From NCBI RefSeq assembly GCF_963675165.1, contig NC_087385.1, positions 2,666,501-2,730,500 of the forward strand: a stretch of 64,000 nucleotides of DNA. The letters run 5' to 3'. Below are positions 1-11,280 of this stretch, piece after piece (within the stretch, counting starts at the first letter, position 1; each line of letters begins with the position of its first letter). The DNA comes from Halichondria panicea (Eukaryota > Porifera > Demospongiae > Suberitida > Halichondriidae). The notes under the pieces were generated by a model. That model saw nothing but the letters and a program-made list of their open reading frames with translations, was not told where the DNA came from and searched no databases. The translations under genes and the position numbers were made by a program.

Positions 1-224
1 GACGGGACCAATAATTACGCTACTTCTAAAACACTAGTAAAAATGTTTTACCTTGTTGAGACACTAGAGGTTTGCGTTTGAGTTTGAGTTGTTGGGTTGA
101 GCTGTAGGAAACAATTATAGCATCTAAAACCTTCATACTAATAAATTATTGACCTGCAAGATGTGATCACTTAAAACATTGTACATCATTGAGGCAACTA
201 TATATTGTAGGCCGTTAGTATTGT

Positions 225-1315
225 TACTTATCAATGTCTGTTTCTTAGGCTTTTTAGCTGGTGAAGGTAAAGATTTGGTGAAGGTAAAGATGAACACTAA
301 ATAGAAACAAGGGCTTATACAAAGGAGAGGGCATGCAACTCACCCTATTCTCAGAATCATCCATTAAGCTATTTTTAGAACTACCCACAAAACGCGCGTA
401 ACCTTTGACCGCACAAGGTAAATCAAGGTTTTACTTACCAACTTTCCAATCAAGGTTTTACCATAGATTGAAAAGGAAGGGGATTGGAAACGACCAGGCC
501 TCCCTGTGTAAATGGTTGAAACACTCCGCGTTATGATTTCGCAATCGCGATTATTTTTGTTTTGACCGTACTCTGGTTGTATTTCAACTGTTTCTAGCTC
601 TCCTATCCACTAGCGATCACTCAGAGGCTGGGAGGTTACTCTAGAGAAGTAAGTTTACACCACTGACAAGCTCTAACTTGTCTAAGTCCGCTGTCTTTAC
701 TCTGTTTTTAGTTTTTGTTGAGTATAGCTTGAATTACTCCATGTCAACTTTTCTCTTTCCCTGCTGCGAAGCCTAAACAGCAAAAGACATTGCTTGACTT
801 GGTTATTATGTATCTAAGTGCTATATAGAATGGTTTCATGCCATGGATAAGCTTTACTGTTCATAAACGTTTGCAGTATAGTCCTTCAAACTGCTCATGT
901 ATACTTTTAGAGACACCACGGGCCTTGACCTCCCACGACTTCATAGTAAAAGCTATTCCTTCTTTTATAGCATTTATTTGTTTAGTGATAGTGGTTGCGT
1001 TGCTTAGTCGACCTTTTAGAGCTCTATTCTCTTTACTTTTTAGAATATTCAACATTAAAAGTGATCAATTTCACCATTTCTATGTACAACACATTGTATG
1101 GCAGCCAAGACAGGTAATGAGCATGCTGACTATAAAATAATCCCTTTGTAGTTTTAGCCATGCCCTATAACGCGGAGTGTTTCACGCAAACATTTTCGTT
1201 TCCAATCCCCTTCCTTTTCAATCTATGGTTTTACTTACCAATTTCTGTTTCTTAGGCTCTTTACATGTACTTGTTGAAGGTAAAAATGAACACTAAATAG
1301 AAAGGAAAGTATGAT
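225..1315 (+). repeat. Direct repeat pair flanking a fold-back element
   Basis: The segment at about 225-305 (containing CTGTTTCTTAGGC and GATGAACACTAAATAGAAA) recurs at about 1236-1305 with scattered differences. A second short duplication lies at 1298-1335 and 1438-1477 (GGAAAGTATGATCAAGAGCA). The pattern suggests local duplication around the fold-back insertion. Confidence 0.65.
454..1234. mobile_element. Fold-back (MITE-like) element with long inverted arms
   Basis: The segment 454-493 (ACCATAGATTGAAAAGGAAG and following) is found in reverse complement at 1196-1234. The inner part 519-535 (GAAACACTCCGCGTTAT) is found in reverse complement at 1167-1183. The arms enclose about 630 bp without a recognisable transposase, so this is a non-autonomous fold-back element. 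The superfamily is not determinable by eye. Confidence 0.65.
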
Positions 1316-2059
1316 CAAGAGCAGATAGGGGATGGAGCGTCACACATCTACACATCTACACACATTCACATAAAAAAAAGTACCTTTCTCTTGTGGCTCA
1401 AACTCATCTGCACAGAAGGAAAACACAGTTCGGTAAACAAAACAGCAAAGGAAAGTATGATCAAGAGCAAATAGGGGATAGAGTGTCTTAATACTAGATA
1501 CGTAACTACTGAAGCCTCTCAAAAAGAGAGGTGACAGAGGTTGTTGTTTAGACGTTACATGTCAGCATTGCAACAAAGTTTGAGTGGTCTACATAACGGA
1601 CACCTTCGGGGAACAAAGTTTTGGCTACAGAGGTGGCCTTTGATAATCACTATCATCTAGTTACTTTCATATAACTACTAACCCTTTACCACTACGTACG
1701 TGCATGTATACATGTACATGTATATACGCTCAATAGGTACTTTTTACCATTACATGTCCTGTATGCCCAATAGTAACTCAATCTCTTATTTATACCCCAA
1801 TAGGTGCTAAGTCAGGTACGTACACATGTAGTAAAGCTGACCTGAACTTTCCGAAGGAGTCAACCACTTTTTTCTGTGTAAGGACAGGAGAACATTAGAA
1901 TTACCAAAACAAAAAAACACGTGCAGCACTGACGTAGCACGCACATAAACAATACACGAACAGCTAAGGAGAGAGCCACAGTGTTTTCTTGGCTTGCTAG
2001 CTAAAGCTCTAATACAAGTGAGGTGGAACAGTATGCAGTTCACACTATCTGATCTTTTA

Positions 2060-2104
2060 CAGGAGTCTGGCATGTAGGTATGGTACCTACATGCCAGACT
2101 CCTG
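2060..2104. repeat. Perfect 21-bp inverted repeat with 3-nt loop
   Basis: Positions 2060-2080 are exactly the reverse complement of 2084-2104, with TGG as the loop. It begins CAGGAGTCTGGC and ends GCCAGACTCCTG. The arms show no mismatches, unlike the older MITE arms nearby. It could be a recent hairpin insertion, a small-RNA precursor or an assembly fold-back artefact. Confidence 0.85.
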
Positions 2105-2693
2105 TTCAATCCAGGAAGAGAAGCTTTATCTCCGTAGATCTAGTGCTTTGGCTAGGAGAAATCTTAGTAGAGATTTTAAATCATAAGCAGGTGCAATGAT
2201 CAATGTTGTACAGCTTGGAGTGAGGAAGAAGTCAAACTGCTCATTTCCAGTAGCTATCTGTGAAACTGCTGACTAGACACAAAAATAGCGCCGACTCTGC
2301 GATATTTTTGCACGTGATCTCATCTTCCTTCCAACCTCCTCTAGCTCTAGCTCTGCATCTGACTCTGAGTCTCGCTCTGAGTACGAGTATGGCAACTCTG
2401 ATGGCAACTGTATAATATCTATGGTTCTGCACACCACTTAGTCTCGCGAGCAGACTTGTCCTTGAGGGGTAGCTAAAAGGTTGTGCAGTGTTACAGCCAA
2501 ATCAGAAAAAGTTGTGAACTGTATATAAAGTTGGAGGGCCCCCCCCCCCCCCAACACATTAAACAACACAAGAAAGTGAACTGTCTTTTCCAATATACGG
2601 TAACACACAATGTAAGTGCTAACTAATTGTAAGCAAGGTGTAAACATTGTCTTTCATAAATACAGCTTAACTGTATCAAGACACACGAACGCA

Positions 2694-5600
2694 ATGGATC
2701 TATCCCCATTGACACAAAGGGAACAAAAGCACGAACAGCCACAACAAGTGAGCAGTCACAGTCTGTCAGCTCAACACACAAATAGTTCACCACTAATTGT
2801 GAGTATTCCACGCTTAATAAGAGAACAACATATCACTGAAACTGCTACTCGGTTTTCTGTTGATACTCCCTCACAACTAATTGTCAGTATACCGTATCCA
2901 ATAATAGCACGACGAAATACTCCGTCAAAAGAAATCAACTCTCTAACTAGGGAACGGTTATCTACGGGCAAAAAGTGCCAACCTCCTAGCTTCCCTTTGC
3001 AAAGTGCTAGTTGTTCAGATACTCCACCAGCTAAAAGGGTTTACCATTACAGCCCTCAACAGTTGGCTGGTAGCTCACGTCAGTACGAGAGTGATGATAG
3101 TGATAGTACATGTATACAGCAGTATGAAAGTGTCAGGTCACAGCAATGTGACGGTGAACGTAGCGAAACTAATGATGACCAACATTTCATAACAAGTTCA
3201 GTCAAACAAAACTAGCTGGTCAACAAAATCTAGATTTCAACAAAATATACGAAACACTTTTCGAAGCCCGTGCCAAATGGCATAACCTAGGCCTAGCCCT
3301 GGGCCTTGATACAGGTACCCTCGATAGTATAAAACACAACAATAAAAATGAATGTGAAGATTGTTTGAGGGAACTCCTAAAACAACGAGTCAATACCAAG
3401 AAATTAACTTGTACAGATATTGTAATAGCATTAAGAAACCCTATTGTTGGAAAAAACGAGCTGGCTGATAAAATTCAGGAAAAGTATGTGCCTTCTCATG
3501 TACTAGAAGGCTTATCATCGAGTAGCAGAATATGTTGTGAGGTACGCCAGCTTCCTTAAGGACAAGTACAAGCAGATGTCCTACTTTCCAGACAATTGGC
3601 CACCGCCACTGAAAGAGAAAGTTTCAAAACTAGCTCTAATTGAGAGAAAGAAACAAATTTGTTTCCCTCAAGCTAGCCACACACAGTCAATCGAGTACGC
3701 TTACGCTACTGGAAATGTGGATAACATTGTTGATAAAAAGCAAGCGATTACATTAGAAGAGATTTTTGAGCTGCCAGTACCTGGTGATTCTAAAGTAGTT
3801 GCACCAAACAGATACACTATTGTAATGGACGGAGCCCCAGGAGTAGGCAAAACTACACTCAGCAGGAAGATGTGCATTGATTGGGCACACGGGAAGCTCA
3901 TCAAAGACCACCACATCGTTATTCTCCAACCACTAAGGAAACTAAGAGGTCACACAGCTGCCTCACTTTCTCATCTATTAAACGCAAAAGACCTTGAAGA
4001 ACGTGAAAAAGAGGAACTCGTCAACCACATAAAGAAAACGTCAGGATCTGGAGTAATGTTCATTTTTGATGGCTTTGACGAGCTGAGCAGAGAGCAACGA
4101 TCTGATAAGAATACACTTTTCTGGGAAATTATTGAAGGGAATCGCCTGCACAACTGTTCTGTGCTGGTTACATCATGTTCATACGCCTCAGGCCCACTGC
4201 AAGAACTCAACCGTGTCAATCGACATGTTGAAGTATTAGGATTCAAAAGAAAGGACGTTGAGCATTGTATTAAACAGAACATATCAGACAACGAAAAATC
4301 GGACAAGCTAATACAGACATATGCTGTCTAAGAAACATTTAAAAAACATTTTATGATTTCAGTATTGTGTTTAACTAAACACTTAGATGCTACTGCAAAC
4401 ATTTGTGACCCTAAGAATTTATTGGTGACACTGCTATCAGAAGAGTCGAAAGTAGAAAGCATTGGCATCCCATGCTACAACTTCATGATACCGTGTACTT
4501 CTAAGTTAGGAGTTGCAATGATGAAAGCCAACGGTTTGAAAAAACTAGTCATTTATGACCACGTTGCTGAAATATATAATGTGCATCTTAAACAATTTCT
4601 TTTTCCAACCTACGACGAAACATTGCTAAAGAGTAATGAGATGAGAGTTGTTACAAAATCACAAATTTGCTCAGGAATTATCCTAATACTTTTGAAGTAT
4701 ATTCGACCTGAAGATGTTGAACAACTATTACTAGATGACCCCAAAGTTTTTGAAGATTGCCCCAATTGTTCTGGCTCTGGACGTGACGTTTGGAAAAGTA
4801 TTTGTAACATCATTAAAAATAGTAAGCACATACAACACCTTAAAATTCCCAAGAGCCACTTCAATGCACATGATATGTCATCACTAATGGCAAATTTGCA
4901 CCACAAGACTAACCTACATACTTTAAAAATACTAACAAGCAAATTGAGCCAGGAGGGTTTAATACACTTACGAAATAACTTGCCAAGGAATGTATGTGCT
5001 CGTGTTTCAACGCAAAAGTTGACAATGCATATATACAATGACAACCCTGTTCATGTTGACATTAATTTTTATGAGCACAATGATGTTGACTCGGAGGATC
5101 TGTGTTTTCTAAAAGAAGAATTGCCACAGCAACTACATGGAGTAACTGTTTACACTAATTCTTTCGTATCTAAGGCTGTACTCCGATCACTAATAAATAC
5201 CAAAATGGTTACTTGTTTAACAATAGCCGATCTTTCTGAAAAAAAGTGTATGCAGTTTTTTGGGGCCTTTAGAGACATACTAAAGAGCACAAAAACTTTG
5301 AAAACACTGACACTTGACTCATGTCAACTGAACGACACATCTATTAAATATTTGGAGGATGGACTTTCACTCAATGAAGCTGTGGCATTAAAGTTATACT
5401 ACAGTAAATCTTGTTTTCTCGGTAAATACCGGCACAATGCACTTAAACTGAAGTCTCAAAATCTGCATGAGTTTAATGTAAAATTTAATGTAAAAGAATG
5501 TACTCTGAGCGATAAAGATGTGAGACAACTTTCAGAGATGATCACAACATGCAAACAGCTACGAGTCTTGATAGTAACATTAAATGATAATTCAGAAACT

Positions 5601-6559
5601 TTCTTCCATGCTCTATCAGATAATCAATGCCTGAGAGAACTCAATATTGTAATTACTACTGGCAAGATGTCAGTATTGCTGTTTCAAACACTCTCATCAA
5701 CCTCCTTACAACTCTAGACTTAAAGTGTTGTGACAAAGAAGGACTTGGAAAGGAGGGATCTTCAGCGTTTAAAGAGTTCATTCATCGAAATAAAGTGCTA
5801 ACTGTTTTGCGAGCTAACAGTTGGTCCAGTGTATGGGTCGCTGACAGTTTGTGCAGTCTAACAAATGAAGCGTTTAAGGGAATCACTTTTACACACGAAT
5901 CTCCGTTGAGAAAACTTTTTCTCACAAATCAGTGTAAAGTAGACACAGGTTGGACAGAACTTTTCAACGGTCTTTGTTCATCATGCATCACTACACTAGA
6001 CCTCCGTGATAATAAATTTTATGGAGAGGAGGAATGTTGCACAGCTTTGAAATTTCTACTCATAAAAAGCAAAACAATAACCGTTCTAAGAATTGGTGGT
6101 AGTAAGTAAGAGATTGCATTGCTTGATAACGTGGTTTGTAGTATTGCTAGTGCTCTGTCACAAAATTGTTCATTGAGGGAACTAGAAATTAGCCGGTACG
6201 ATTTAAGCATTCAGGGATGGATAAAATTGTTTGAAAGCTTACATGAAAACACAGCGTTAAACACATTAAACTGTCAAGACACTCATTTACCAGAACACAA
6301 ACCAAACAATGTGGTTGCTAAATCTCTGTGTGAAATGCTAATACACAACCAAGGCCTTCAAAATCTAAGTATTTCCGATGAATTGATTGAGAGTCATTTG
6401 AAAGAAGTTGCAATAGCGTACATTCAGAGAAAGTCTGTCTTAAATTTAACTGTTGGAATAGTGGAAGAACAACTAGTAGACGAGATCAAAGAACTTGAAA
6501 CAGATACCGATAAAGAGTATAACATTAATAGCAGATGGAGCAATATACTGTCACAGTAG
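2694..6559 (+). pseudogene. NLR-like Death-NACHT-LRR gene, broken by frameshifts and stops
   Basis: The reading frames line up as one NLR: a Ser/Gln-rich N-terminus (2694-3215), a Death-like domain (about 3222-3540, with AKWHNLGLALGLDTGTLDSI), a NACHT NTPase (3537-4331) and leucine-rich repeats (4353-6559). The NACHT part has Walker A GAPGVGKTTL near 3830 and Walker B MFIFDGFDEL near 4055. The frame shifts near 3200-3215, 3540-3559 and 5660-5700. In-frame stops occur at 4329-4331 and 6107-6109. After the first third of NACHT the text jumps almost directly to LRRs, so the helical NACHT-associated region is missing. NLRs of this type sense microbial products or damage in the cytosol and are very numerous in sponges. 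The breaks could be introns or assembly errors in part, but no convincing donor/acceptor pairs restore it, so a decaying copy is the best reading. Confidence 0.8.
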
Positions 6560-8005
6560 AACTTTTTATATCAAGGTCCAGATTAAAAGACTGGCTTCTA
6601 ACTACATTTAACCATAACTAAACGGTGCTGTCTGTAAATCTACTCTCTATGAGTTTTGTCATAGTTTACTCAATTCAAGAATGTATAATTATACATGTAC
6701 CATTGGATTCCTTGTTAAGTAGCCATAGATATCCACAGCTCATTGAAGTGTTTTCACACTACTGGGGGCTTATGCATGCAAAATATTAAAGTTGAAATAT
6801 CAATTCGATTTGCACTAACAATTAAGTGAGAAAAAAATTGTTTTACTCTCTAGGCTGGAGACACGACACCAGAAATAAATGCACCCCCCTCCCCCGTGAG
6901 TGTCAAAGTGCATAGATCTACATGAATGCTAGTCTGTAGCTATAATTGAGTGAGCAAATTTTGTATATATTTATGATCACATGTGACGATTCCCCATTTA
7001 ATAATGAAAAGAGTAACTACTGGCAGACACGTGTTTACACCATAATTATTGGCTGATCAGTAAGATGTTAAAATATGCTGTCCAGAATCCACTGCATGCA
7101 CACAATACTGAGTCTGAAAGAACTGGCAGTTAATTGTTCCTCTTATACATATCTAATAGTCATAGATCTAGTTTTATCCATTACTATTGAAGCAATCATT
7201 ATCTGAAAGCCTCTGTTGAAAAGAAACAAGAAAGATTGGAGAGAATTCCAGGGACATGCAACTTTGTTTTATACACTTTATGATCATTTCCACATTGTGA
7301 TTTGCCACACATGTCTTCATCCATGACTTCTCTCTTCTCTCTGTGTAAACTCAAGATACATCAAAGATTCTTTCTGTTTCCAAAACAGGTGTGTGCATCA
7401 GAGCTAAGTGTCTAGCCAGAGCCCACATTGCAACTTGTGTGCTTATAATTATTGTTTGATATAGATCGAAGATCTAAACCTATTATACTATCTAAGGTTT
7501 CTTGTCATAGACCAGGGTTCATACGGGGGAAAGTAAGGCATGCACGCGGAGTGTGTCGCCGGCATGCTCCCCCCTGGAAAATTGTAGGTAGTCTTGGTGA
7601 ATTCTGGTGGGCTTTGGGGTTGCCTTTGCATATACTCAGTCCCCTCTACTTCTATGCTCAGTCATACAATTAGAAGTAATGCCTAACAGCTACAGAAAAC
7701 ATTTTTGTATTTGTAATGTGTCACTGTAGGCTATAAAAAACACTCCCATTAGACTTCCATAATTTTGAGCTACCGGTGATAATTACCATGCTCACCAGTA
7801 CCTGAATGCAAATTTTAGGGGGGGGGGGGGGGGGAGAGAGATTGGAGCCAGAGGATTCTCTCCTGTATGACACCCTGTCTAAGACGTGTGTCTTGTTGGC
7901 ATATACATGAATTTCTAAACCTAGATCAGGTTTGGTCTCCACCTACTCCAGGTATATTCCCAGACATTCAGATGGATACACATAAGTACACCAAGGCCTT
8001 CTGCA
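6560..8005. other. Intergenic, with one dispersed repeat
   Basis: Between the NLR relic and the BOLA3-like gene I see no coding signal. From 7500 to 7885 lies a dispersed repeat that recurs inverted at 16840-17030. The rest is AT-rich single-copy sequence. Confidence 0.6.
7500..7885 (+). repeat. Dispersed repeat family A, copy 1
   Basis: Segments GTGAATTCTGGTGGG, GGTTGCCTTTGCATAT, CAGTCATACAA, AGTACCTGAATGCA and TCCTGTATGACAC occur here in the same order, spaced differently, as in the reverse complement of 16840-17030. The copy includes an expanded poly-G run at about 7817-7833. Its open frame at 7452-7673 is a by-product of the repeat, not a gene. Confidence 0.7.
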
Positions 8006-8453
8006 ATGACTGACGGAGAGAAAAAGATCGCTGACATTCTCACAAATGAGCTAGAGCCAAAATTTCTAAAAGTTAGGGACATATCTGGTGAGAACTAGCG
8101 ATACTATTGTTTAATACAGAGTGATTGTATACGTAATTATGAAGTAAAGCCAAACGTCCAATTGGCATGAGTGATCAAATGTTCCTTGTGACATAGGAGG
8201 GTGTGGCTCAATGTACGAGATATGTATTGACTCAGACTTGTTTAAAGGAAAAAGAATTCTTCAGCAGCATCAGATGGTGAATAAGGTGAGTGCAGGGCAC
8301 TACTCTCTGTATGCGTTTAGTGTGCATCATACCTATGATAAATCTACTTGAAAGCTACTTAAATGGCAATTTTTTTTGCAGGCTCTCGGTGAAGAAGTGA
8401 AGTCATTGCATGGGCTGACAATTAAAATAGGTAATTCAAAGGACAGTAAGTAG
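8006..8453 (+). CDS. BOLA3: BolA-like protein 3 (mitochondrial Fe-S cluster delivery)
   Basis: Exons join(8006..8087, 8197..8285, 8382..8453), all with GT-AG junctions and matching phases, giving an 80-aa BolA protein. BOLA3 works with glutaredoxin 5 and NFU1 in mitochondria to pass [4Fe-4S] clusters to lipoate synthase and respiratory proteins. The core SGGCGSMYEI, KRILQQHQMVNKAL and the terminal HGLTIKI closely match animal BOLA3; the Cys in GGCG and the His in LHGL are the expected cluster-binding positions. Upstream codons 7949-8005 stay open and read as an Arg/Ser-rich, presequence-like stretch (YSQTFRWIHISTPRPSA) without an ATG, so a 5' exon may be missing from this model. An alternative donor at 8431 could splice in phase to 8613-8740 and replace the short tail GNSKDSK. 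Confidence 0.88.
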
Positions 8454-8827
8454 CTTTCGATATCCCTGTCACTATGTGTTATATTTATATTTGCTTTCAG
8501 CATGTAGAAGATATAATTATAGAAGGTACTATAAAGTATGCAAGCATGTACATGTAGATTGAAGTATGCAAGCATGCACATGTAGATTTTATTATCAGGA
8601 CCTGCTTTTTAGGTGACCACAATAGTTTCACTGAATCCAATGAAAGCACCGCGGGTGCTGATGCCTCGGTAGATGTGTCAAAGCTACATAAAGCTATACT
8701 AATACACACATGCAGATATGGTGAACAATGTTTACATTAATTTTGCTGCATGCAGGCTAATCTGCAGGGAAACTCTGGGAAATGATTGCCATGAATAGTG
8801 CTAAAAAGAATGCCAAAAGTTACAAAG

Positions 8828-9139
8828 TCTATGGCTGCTCAGTAGTCAGTGCTCTCCTCACTCTTGCAGCTACCAGTAGCTAGCGTTCCAGTGCGGAGAT
8901 AACTACTAAGTAGAGTAGCAACATTCCATAGACAAGTTTTGCTACGCACTCTTCTGAAAAGGCTGCAATGGCATTCCAAGTTAGCAAAACCAGGCATAAC
9001 TCGAGAACCAAGCATTATTTTGCAAATCCACAAATTGAAATCCAAGAAAACATGACTAGAAGCCTATAGAAACTCTTACTTGCTCTTCATTGATCCTTGA
9101 GCAGCTGTAGCAGTCTACACGCATGCACGCGCACACACA

Positions 9140-9174
<35 letters not shown>

Positions 9175-9200
9175 CCGTATACCTCGCTTGCGCATGTGCA
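8828..9200 (-). repeat. Dispersed repeat family B, copy 1
   Basis: Read on the minus strand this begins with GTGCACATGCGCAAGCGAGG, then a GT microsatellite, then AGACTGCTACAGCTGCTCAAG and a tail with TTTCTTGGATTTCAATTTG. A truncated copy lies at 57462-57610 on + and a diverged one at 49250-49560 on +. The fixed microsatellite position suggests it is part of the element. Confidence 0.75.
9130..9173. repeat. (CA)n microsatellite
   Basis: A nearly pure CA dinucleotide run interrupted once by AAA, inside dispersed repeat B. The copy at about 57510-57533 has a shorter GT run in the same relative place. Confidence 0.95.
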
Positions 9201-11280
9201 CCGGGGCATAATGACTACTAGGGGAATGCTGGAAGCATTGTGTGGGGCGAGCCTTAGCGAAGATAAGTTGTAGTGAGTAGTAATCACTGGTTTGACTTGC
9301 TGTTCCTAAAGGTTTCTCTGGCTTCAATTCGAACCTTTTGACGACAGACGAGCTTCTGTCTCATTAGCTCTTGCTTGTTGTCAAACTTCCCTTAGCCTTG
9401 CCAGCAGATGTTGTCTCTGATATGGCGTAGGGAACACCATTGCCTCATTGCCTTAGTTGTTGAGCTGTATCAGTTTCATCCATATTAATGCCTTGCTTAT
9501 GTAATTGCTTGATATACAAATGATAGTTAGAAAATGCAGCGATTGTCACGCTAAAAAGCTTGAACTGACCGTGAGACAAGCAGATATATATACAAATATA
9601 TATACAAATATGTATACATATATGTATATCTATACAAAGACAGACGGATATCCGGTCGCTGAGCTCTCTGCAGTTCTCGCTACTATGAAACGAGCCTCAG
9701 GGCTCGCCCCAATTACCAGGAGCACATGAGATGTCTTAACTCAATATCGTCTAACCACATTTCCTTGTTTGTAATGTGACATGTGCGGCTAATAATGCGT
9801 TTGATCTAAATAGTGAATATCATTAAGTACAATGAATAATGTTAGCAGCACTTGATTTATGCGGATACTCTGTGATCTCATGGCAATGCTTTACAGTTTA
9901 GTTCACACAATCCTAGGCATAACACTTTTTGGGATAGGAAGTGAGAATACAGAAGGTTGCAATGTAGGTTTTTAAAGACCGATAATAAAATTAACTTACA
10001 ATTATGTCAAACCACTAAGCATTATAGAGTCACAGTGACTTTAGGTACTAGCTATTACTGAATATAATAAGCAGATAGAATTTTCATTACGATAAACTAT
10101 CATCTGATCTTTGTCACATCGCATGAAAGTTTTGCTGTCTGGTCACTTTTATAAATAAATTCACTGTATTTTTATTGTGATTAGACAGATCTATACTTGT
10201 GTATCGGATTCTGGTGAAAAGTGTATTTGCGTTGAGAATCGCCCTCATGATCTTGCAAATAACATGTAGTTCAATGAATAAGTACGTATGTGCAGGAGCA
10301 AATAACTCCTGGTACGTGTTACCTTAACCACAAGCATTAATTCTCAATGCAAATTAATAGACCTTAGTAATAATATCTAGCCTGAGACCTAAGAGAATGT
10401 ATGTCTCAGCTACAGCATCCATTTAATGCCCCCACCCCCTGTTTTAACGTGGGTGGGTGCGTGATAAAGAGGTGGTGCAGCAGGAAGATTGATGATCCTC
10501 ATTAGATTACAAGCTTGCCATTCATTGTCTAGACGCGCGATGAGATCAGGCATACATTATACAGTTTAGGCACGGCCAAACATAAACACATTAAACCATT
10601 TTTGATTGTCAAACAGCGTAGTTTCCTTGCTTTTTAGATATATGTAACTGGTTGGTACACACATTAGTGGTCTAAGAAAGTAGTTCACCATTTTTGTGCT
10701 TACTCATACTTGCTTAATTCAGTAGATCTATCAATTTATTATAGTGGAGCTCGTCAACAGTTAGTATGTATTGCTCAACAGTTAGTATGTACTGCACGCC
10801 CCAGCACTCCTGATTAAATAGTATTTGAATTGGATCACTACGAGGCCAACAAAGGATAGCTCTGTGCATCATCAGATCTGGTCCTTTTGTGTAAAAGCGA
10901 CCTATGAGGTTATCAAACCTTGAACCTATACACACTGAATATCAGTAAAATGCTAATTAGATCACTATGCAAGAGGGAATAAAATGGGGCACAAAGGTTA
11001 TTGTAATCAGAGTTAAAAAGACAGAAGACAACCTAGCTGTTACACAGCGTAGCACGTTTGTGGTTTAAACAAAAGCAACGTACCCACTTCATGCATCACA
11101 AGATGAGGTAGGTACAATAATTACGGGAAATTAATGGTTTGGTTTTTTGGATACAAATACGTCAATACTATCAGTGTAAATTGCAAGGAATCTGTAGATT
11201 TAGCCCGTATACCTACAGTTGCAAGCTCATAACCATAATTTATACTACTCTTGTTTCTTGCATGCAGGCTCGTGGTGTTT

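Larger units (their letters stand above)
1..2693. other. Non-genic, repeat-rich stretch
   Basis: No supported gene. It contains a fold-back element (454-1234), direct duplications flanking it, a perfect hairpin (2060-2104), a pyrimidine-rich CTCTAG/CTCTGA tract near 2338-2400 and a poly-C run near 2538-2552. The longest open frames are about 100 codons, lack family resemblance and show no splice-linked neighbours. Confidence 0.6.
8741..11280. other. Intergenic, with a dispersed repeat and low-complexity tracts
   Basis: No supported gene. Contents: the 3' part of dispersed repeat B (8828-9200), a TATATACAAA-type tract at 9585-9630, a 16-bp tandem duplication CAACAGTTAGTATGTA at about 10757-10792, and unremarkable AT-rich sequence before the beta-helix gene. 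Confidence 0.55.

Noticed and set aside
838-1140. 100-codon open frame
   Set aside because: It lies inside the fold-back element, has no family resemblance and overlaps an open frame on the other strand; likely chance.
2694-6559. Intact NLR gene with introns
   Set aside because: The breaks are too close together for introns and lack GT/AG signals in the right phases; the domain gap after Walker B also points to decay.
7452-7673. 73-codon open frame (..PPWKIVGSLGEFWW..)
   Set aside because: Lies in dispersed repeat A, which recurs without the frame at 16840-17030.
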